From NCBI GenBank assembly GCA_004369085.1, contig ML210189.1:124001-188000 (forward strand): DNA of 64,000 nt, written 5' to 3'. The stretch's first letter is position 1. Every line of letters starts with the position of its first letter. Made by a program: the position numbers and the translations under genes. Of the stretch, positions 59,094-64,000 are shown in pieces. A model generated the notes under the pieces. That model saw only the letters and a program-made list of their open reading frames with translations, ran no database searches and had not been told where the DNA came from. This DNA comes from Coprinopsis marcescibilis. Lineage: Eukaryota > Basidiomycota > Agaricomycetes > Agaricales > Psathyrellaceae.

Positions 59094-62000
59094 ATGTGGA
59101 ACGCAGACGTTCTCGATTTGCAGCAATTTGAGGTCGCTCTCGATGATGAATTCAACTCTGGTGCCAACGATTCGGGATATGGGCAACTCGCACCTATTCG
59201 ACCATTCTTCTTTGTAGCACCGCTAGAAAACAAACCCCAAGATCCTATATTGCATGCTGTGAAGGTGTCAGAGGCAAATAGGAATCTCCCGACGCGACAT
59301 TTGTTGGGACTTGGGAGCGGTGTTGGGCTTGGGTTTGAGAGGCCGGAGGAGTTAAGCTTGCTTCAAGATTTACAGAGTTCTGAAGATAAAGAAGAAAATA
59401 TATGGACGGATGTCTTGGATGTTCCTGGCCAAAGTCGCTACGTAGGTGTCCCCTTCCTATGTGTTTGAGGTCTTGACTGTAACACCGTACGGCAGAATAA
59501 CACATTCTCGTGGGACAGACTACGAGAAACAAACGTTCGGGGTCACTTTTCAACGCCGTTTCTGACGGAACAAGATGCTTTGGTCTTTGCCATTGCCCGG
59601 AAACGGTACAGCCTGGCGCATACTACAAATAAATGTAGCCTAACCGGTGTTTAGTGTCCTTCACAAGCTTGACGACCCAAGGATCAAGGTCGCATACGTC
59701 CCACAGGAAGAGTTTCACCAAGCGCTGCAACTTCTGGTGATTGGAACATCGTCTACGTTGTTCACCTGGGATAAGGTGATGGAGAAGTTTGTTCAAGTCG
59801 GCCTTGGTGAAGGGCAGACTGGACATGTTGTGATCGACGGGCAAGATGAGGTCCTCAGTAGCAGGTAAGTTGAGCAGTAATAGCTTCTGGGACTGTGTGC
59901 TGACTTACAGTAGCGTTATTGCGCGGTTTCTGACTATCGGTACTCTTCTACGCCGATTGGAAGAGTTTGTCAATATGCTTCATGACAGGTATTATATTCG
60001 TTTACCCTCCGCTGGGCACGTATATTCATCCAACGACTCTTTTCAGTACCGTCAAGGCAGGACCAACTGTATACGCCTTTGCCCATGCTTTATCAACGAC
60101 GCTGGTGTACCTGCGCGAGACCCTGCTGAATCTTGCCTGTGGTTCCAGTGACGCCCCACCCACAGCACTGTGGATGAAATATGCACTCCACGAAGAGGTT
60201 CTAAAGGCCATCTCAGAGCTACACGGAAGAGTAAGATCACCATCTAACTCATTTATTCCAGTTAAATTCACCTAAACCAGACAGAAAATGCACCTCCCGT
60301 CACATATCCACCCTTCAATCCCTCCCCTATCAAGATCATCTCTCACATCTACAATCATCTTGCCTCCCACTATGAACGCCAGTCACCTCGGGAGATCCTA
60401 GCCATCTTTGCCCACATCCTTGACACCTCCTCGCGGGAATACTTCCATCACGTCGGTATTGCGGTTGGCTATGGCGGTCAACCAGTGAAACAACCGGCAA
60501 AGTTCGAAGATCAGAATAATGAAGATTACTACAGCCTCGATGATGAGGGAGAGGAGGAGGAGGACATTTCTGAAGCCTTACAACAGATCCAAACGGAATT
60601 CCCGGATTTCTTCCCCAAGCCCTTGCTCGACCTTTTGCCCGCTGCACAGAAGTCACTTATTTTGTTGCAAAAAGCACAGCCTGATCATCCGTTGCTTAGC
60701 TCCGAAGAATCAGCCAAGAAGAGAGTGCGATGGTTTTGGGCCGAGCAGGCTATTACTTCCGTTTGGAATGAGTTGGAGATGAAGCAAGATGTCAGTTCGA
60801 TGAAGACAGCTGGCGGACTCCAACATCCAACTGACGTAGAGCTTCAACGCGATTACCCGACTGATATCGCGGACTTTCGAGTGTTTGACCTGGAACCCGG
60901 ACAGTTTAACGGAGTGTCCTCCCTTCAAATAGTAGACAAATCTACATCGGAGTTGGCGCAATTCATCGATAAATTCCCTGCCCACCTACCGGCCATCACC
61001 CCAACACTACCCCATCTCACATTCTTGGTATTCCGCAAACTTTTGGACCACTCTACCAAGCTTTCCTCGACCCTTCTCTCCCTCTTCCTTTCGTCCTCCG
61101 GCAATCTCAACTTTCAGCTTCACCTCGGGCTTTTACGGTCGTACCTTCTGGTTACCGAACCGGCATTCAAATCTCGCCTTCTTGAGGCGCTCTTCTCCGA
61201 TTCTGGAAATTATGGAATCGACAGCACCACCAGGGACATGCGGACCTTCCGTCCTCAAACGAAACCCAAGACCCAGGGTGCAGGCAAACAAGCATGGGCG
61301 GTGGGGCTTTCTCCCAACCTATTGGAACGCGAGATCTGGCCACCTGTCGGTGGTGACTTGAGTTTCTTCTTGAGGACGGTGATTGTGGATGCATTGAATG
61401 GGGGTAAGGATTGGGACGATGAGGAGGCGAGGCGGAAGAGGCATGTTGTGCATGCTGAGGCTATTTGGAGGATTGGGTTCGCGATTAGGGATTTGCCGAC
61501 TGGGTTTGGGAAGGCTAAATGGCTTGATCCGCTACGTGAGTGGGTTTTGAATCAGGCCTTACTTTCCACTGGTGCTGATATTTGGGTTGGGCTGACAGGT
61601 ATTGAGTAAGTATCTTTGGTCGTTCCTTTGCACTTGTCATATTGATTGGCTATAGGGCTCTTGACTTTCTGTATATGGATTATAAGCCGCCTCGTTCTTT
61701 GGACGTTTTGATATCCGGTGACATCCTATTGAAATACCAACGAATGGGTGCTTTTATTCTGCGGTTGCTCAGGGGTGAGCACATTCTCCCGCTATCTCTT
61801 CACAGTTGCTGACTAGGATACTAGTGGAAAGCGCAATCAAATCTGTGTTTCGAATGTCGCGAGGACATACTGACCCGCTCTTCCAGAGCCTCCCCGAAAC
61901 TCGAAAATTGTTCTTGCATTTTAGGTTTGTCGCGCAATCCTTCGTAGCAAGCCTGGCTGCATACGTCTTCGACACCGCCATTGGGGGTAATTTTGACCCT

Positions 62001-62540
62001 TTCCTCGCGCGACTGGAAGCCTCAGCCAAGTCCAATTCATCCACTCAACAAACGAATGCCGCTGCAAGCAACCCTGGGTTTACCGATGTGTTCGAGTTGG
62101 CGACGGCACATTCGGCACTGTTGGATGATATCCTGAGTGCATGTCTGCTTAGGACGGGTCAGAAAGGTGTGAGCGAGCTGCTCCGGTCTTCTTTGGAAAT
62201 TGTGCTCCAGTTTTGTGTCAACGTCGGGGAGTTGCATCGGAAGAGGATGGAGGAGTACCGCGCTGCCCCCATCATCGAGGATCTATTCATGCAGTTCAGG
62301 AACAAAATGGGCACACTGGTAAGCACATTGTTGCCTAGACTTTCTTTTCGCAATGCTCAATGGTGTCCATAGGCGAAGGTTCTAAAAGGGTTGGTGGACA
62401 AGGGCCCTTCGTCGTCTAAATGGCCTGTTGATGTTCAAGTTGGTGAGAATAAGCCGACGGGAGGAATGGTGGGTCTGTACCACTTGCTTTTGCGTTTGGA
62501 TTTGGGCGAATGGTGGGCGAGTGGGAGACCATCAAAGTGA
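59094..62540 (+). CDS. Gamma-tubulin complex component (GCP/Spc97-Spc98 family), GCP5/6-like
   Basis: About eleven exons give roughly 980 residues. The start (59094) gives MWNADVLDLQQFEVALDDEF. The N-terminal GCP region includes GQSRY|NNTFSWDRLRETN, ARKR|VLHKLDDPRIKVAY and TLLRRLEEFVNMLHD, continuing to VTYPPFNPSPIKIISHIYNH. An acidic, variable insert follows (YYSLDDEGEEEEDISEALQQ). The C-terminal GCP domain is clear: HLTFLVFRKLLDHSTKLSST, FLYMDYKPPRSLDVLISGDI, LLKYQRMGAFILRLLR and LFLHFRFVAQSFVASLAAYV, ending ASGRPSK at 62540. These proteins form the gamma-tubulin ring complex that nucleates microtubules at spindle pole bodies. The variable insert and divergence argue against GCP2/3, so GCP4/5/6 type is inferred. 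Confidence 0.85.
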
Positions 62541-63822
62541 GAGGCTCGCTGGGTGGTCAGGAAGTTGGAGATAACTTCAACAGCATTAATCATGTTCCAC
62601 ACGGAACGACAACCAGCGAGCGGTGTCTTGCAGTTGGCTCAACACTACAACATCCTACATGTATATGAGAACGCCAGGTTCCACAACCACAGGTGGGAAT
62701 CGTCAAGCTGTGATTATGTTCTCCCGTGGACAGGAAACCGCGTCCGGCGTATTGACCGCATGTTGGTTATTGCGATTGGGTCATCGATGTTTTATATATT
62801 GCCTCAACTACGCTTCGAGTATGTACTATTTTGCGGCAGTATATGCGATCTCACCAATAGTGGCCCCTTGCTCAAACTTTGGTGTGCACCATTCTAACTG
62901 ATATTCCCAACCACGATGTGACGCTTATCTCTGACATATTGGTCGCATAAGATTAGTTCAATGGTGAGTGAGATGGTTCTGAGAAGCCGTCGGATGCTGA
63001 ACCGAACTATTCCAGGTAAAAAAAAAAAGGCTACAGTTGCCGAAGCCTCTTTTGAAATCCATCCGCTTTGATATGCGAGGCAAGTCAATATAGGGAATTC
63101 GCCATTGCCGTGCAACTTGTCGTCAACGACAATGCTTCACCTCCAAAACGTTAGTTTGAAGGACGAAGTTGGCGCCCTTCAATCGCATCAATTGGCTTAT
63201 CTATTCACTGTTGTCGAGCCGCAATTCTTGCGCAGAGGCTTTTAAGTCCAGGCTACAGGTGAGACTGAAACGCCATTCAGAGAATACCAATGACTCCTTC
63301 TGTTGCGGAAATCCATAGCCAACCCACTCCTGTTGAGAGGGCCGCTTGCGACTCGCTGCGTTTCTTGAAAGGCACTGGCAGTCCCCATCTACAAGCATTG
63401 GACCCGTCCAACATCCCTTTGTTCACGCTCAGCTCGAGACAGAGAATTGCTGGAAGCCGTTCCGGGTCGTGGGCTGTAACATTACGCTTACTCGAGCAGG
63501 TGGTGAGTGGATCACCAACGCTTGTGAAGCAGTGGAAGAAGCTTACCGGATACCCAGCCGACCCCCTCTTTACAATGGGAAAATGCACTCTATTAGGCTT
63601 GCGCCGCAACGTATGACCACGACAAGTCACTATTGCACGAAGACACGCTTGATTTCGCAATTGCTTCAGGCCATGCCGTCAACATCGATTACCATTCAAC
63701 ACACAGGGACTGGGGTGCTCCGGTTGCTGTAGCGCATCTACGGGAGTTAGCCGTGGGGTGGCTTCTAAAACGGAATATATATAAAGACTCTTGCGACAGT
63801 GATTTTACATTATCCAACAACA
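62541..63822. other. Intergenic region with doubtful open frames
   Basis: This 1.28-kb interval lies downstream of the gamma-tubulin complex gene. Three overlapping frames of over 100 codons occupy 63277-63732 on both strands; the plus-strand one at 63290 begins MTPSVAEIHS, echoing the MAPSVAELQT start at 63823. No family motif is present in any of them, and they are not called as genes. Confidence 0.4.
63776..63785 (+). promoter_or_regulatory. TATA box of the right-edge gene
   Basis: TATATATAAA lies about 40 bp upstream of the ATG at 63823, followed by GACTC and an A-rich ACAACA leader typical of fungal start contexts. Confidence 0.6.
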
Positions 63823-64000
63823 ATGGCTCCCTCCGTCGCCGAACTTCAAACGCAACTCGCTGCCACCAGCATCGACCAGGCCAAGGCCGCGCTCAATGAC
63901 AAACGACTTGACTTGAGTGCCAAATACCCACCGCATTCCGATGTCGATGAGAAGCTTAGTTTGGTTGAGCCTTTCGGTGAGGAACATTATAACCTCTGCA
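63823..64000 (+). CDS. Start of an unidentified gene, truncated by the window edge
   Basis: The open frame begins MAPSVAELQTQLAATSIDQA, continues AALNDKRLDLSAKYPPHSDV and LVEPFGEEHYNLC, and runs off the window at codon 59. A strong TATA box (63776-63785) and an ACAACAATG start context support a real start. The sequence is soluble, without signal peptide. No family can be named from this short piece, and an intron within it cannot be excluded. Confidence 0.65.
   Translation, partial: MAPSVAELQTQLAATSIDQAKAALNDKRLDLSAKYPPHSDVDEKLSLVEPFGEEHYNLC

Noticed and set aside
58838..59131. 97-codon plus-strand frame upstream of the gamma-tubulin complex gene
   Set aside because: It overlaps the start of that gene in another frame and shows no recognisable content.
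63277..63732. Three overlapping frames of over 100 codons
   Set aside because: They conflict on both strands, have no motifs or splice support, and only the first residues echo the right-edge gene.

Overview
The window is nuclear DNA from a filamentous basidiomycete, most likely a mushroom-forming Agaricomycete. Genes are dense, lie on both strands and are cut by many introns of about 45-70 nt with GTNNGN donors and CTNAC-like branch points. Diagnostic products include a secreted esterase with a fungal CBM1, an F-box/LRR protein, an FLC/TRP-like membrane protein, a ConA-like secreted glucanase/lectin and an arginine methyltransferase of the PRMT1 type. I joined exons by hand from reading-frame continuity and family motifs, so gene ends are mostly firm but some internal splice sites are inferred.

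Layout. 1-7 kb: an O-fucosyltransferase-like Golgi enzyme (-), a coclaurine N-methyltransferase-like/CFA-synthase-family methyltransferase (+) and a Bax-inhibitor-1 family membrane protein (-). 7-14 kb: a large unrecognised coiled-coil/Ser-rich protein (+), a HAD phosphatase (-) sharing a 108-bp promoter with a membrane-anchored monothiol glutaredoxin (+), and a CE1 esterase with CBM1 (-). 14.5-25 kb: CTR9 of the Paf1 complex (-), ribosomal protein uS2/RPS0 (+), a paraoxonase-like esterase (-) and bleomycin hydrolase (+). 25-35 kb: a single-pass membrane protein with a repetitive beta ectodomain (+), a mitochondrial J-domain protein (-), an FLC/TRP-like protein (-), ATP synthase OSCP (+) and an isoprenylcysteine-methyltransferase family protein (+).

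34.7-40.4 kb is gene-poor. It holds a decayed gene, a 180-bp MITE-like element with 28-bp terminal inverted repeats, a secreted cysteine-rich protein (-) and one doubtful gene. 40.4-50 kb: CUE3/ASCC2 of the ribosome-quality-control trigger complex (+), a ConA-like secreted protein (-) and a repeat-rich, probably GPI-anchored surface protein (+). 50-64 kb: an F-box/LRR protein (+), PRMT1 (-), a small two-Cys-pair membrane protein (+), HPM1/METTL18 histidine methyltransferase (-), a gamma-tubulin complex protein (+) and the start of an unidentified gene with a clear TATA box at the right edge.

Most genes are ordinary housekeeping functions with no shared pathway. Several bear on translation and protein modification (RPS0, CUE3, HPM1, PRMT1), and others on the cell surface and secretion. 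I saw no CRISPR, prophage, tRNA, rRNA or biosynthetic cluster. The most unusual signals are splicing ones: a glutaredoxin whose active-site motif lies on an 11-nt microexon behind a GA-AG intron, and three apparent GC-AG introns in two other genes. The MITE, the tandem-repeat surface protein and the large unknown coiled-coil protein are the other items worth follow-up.
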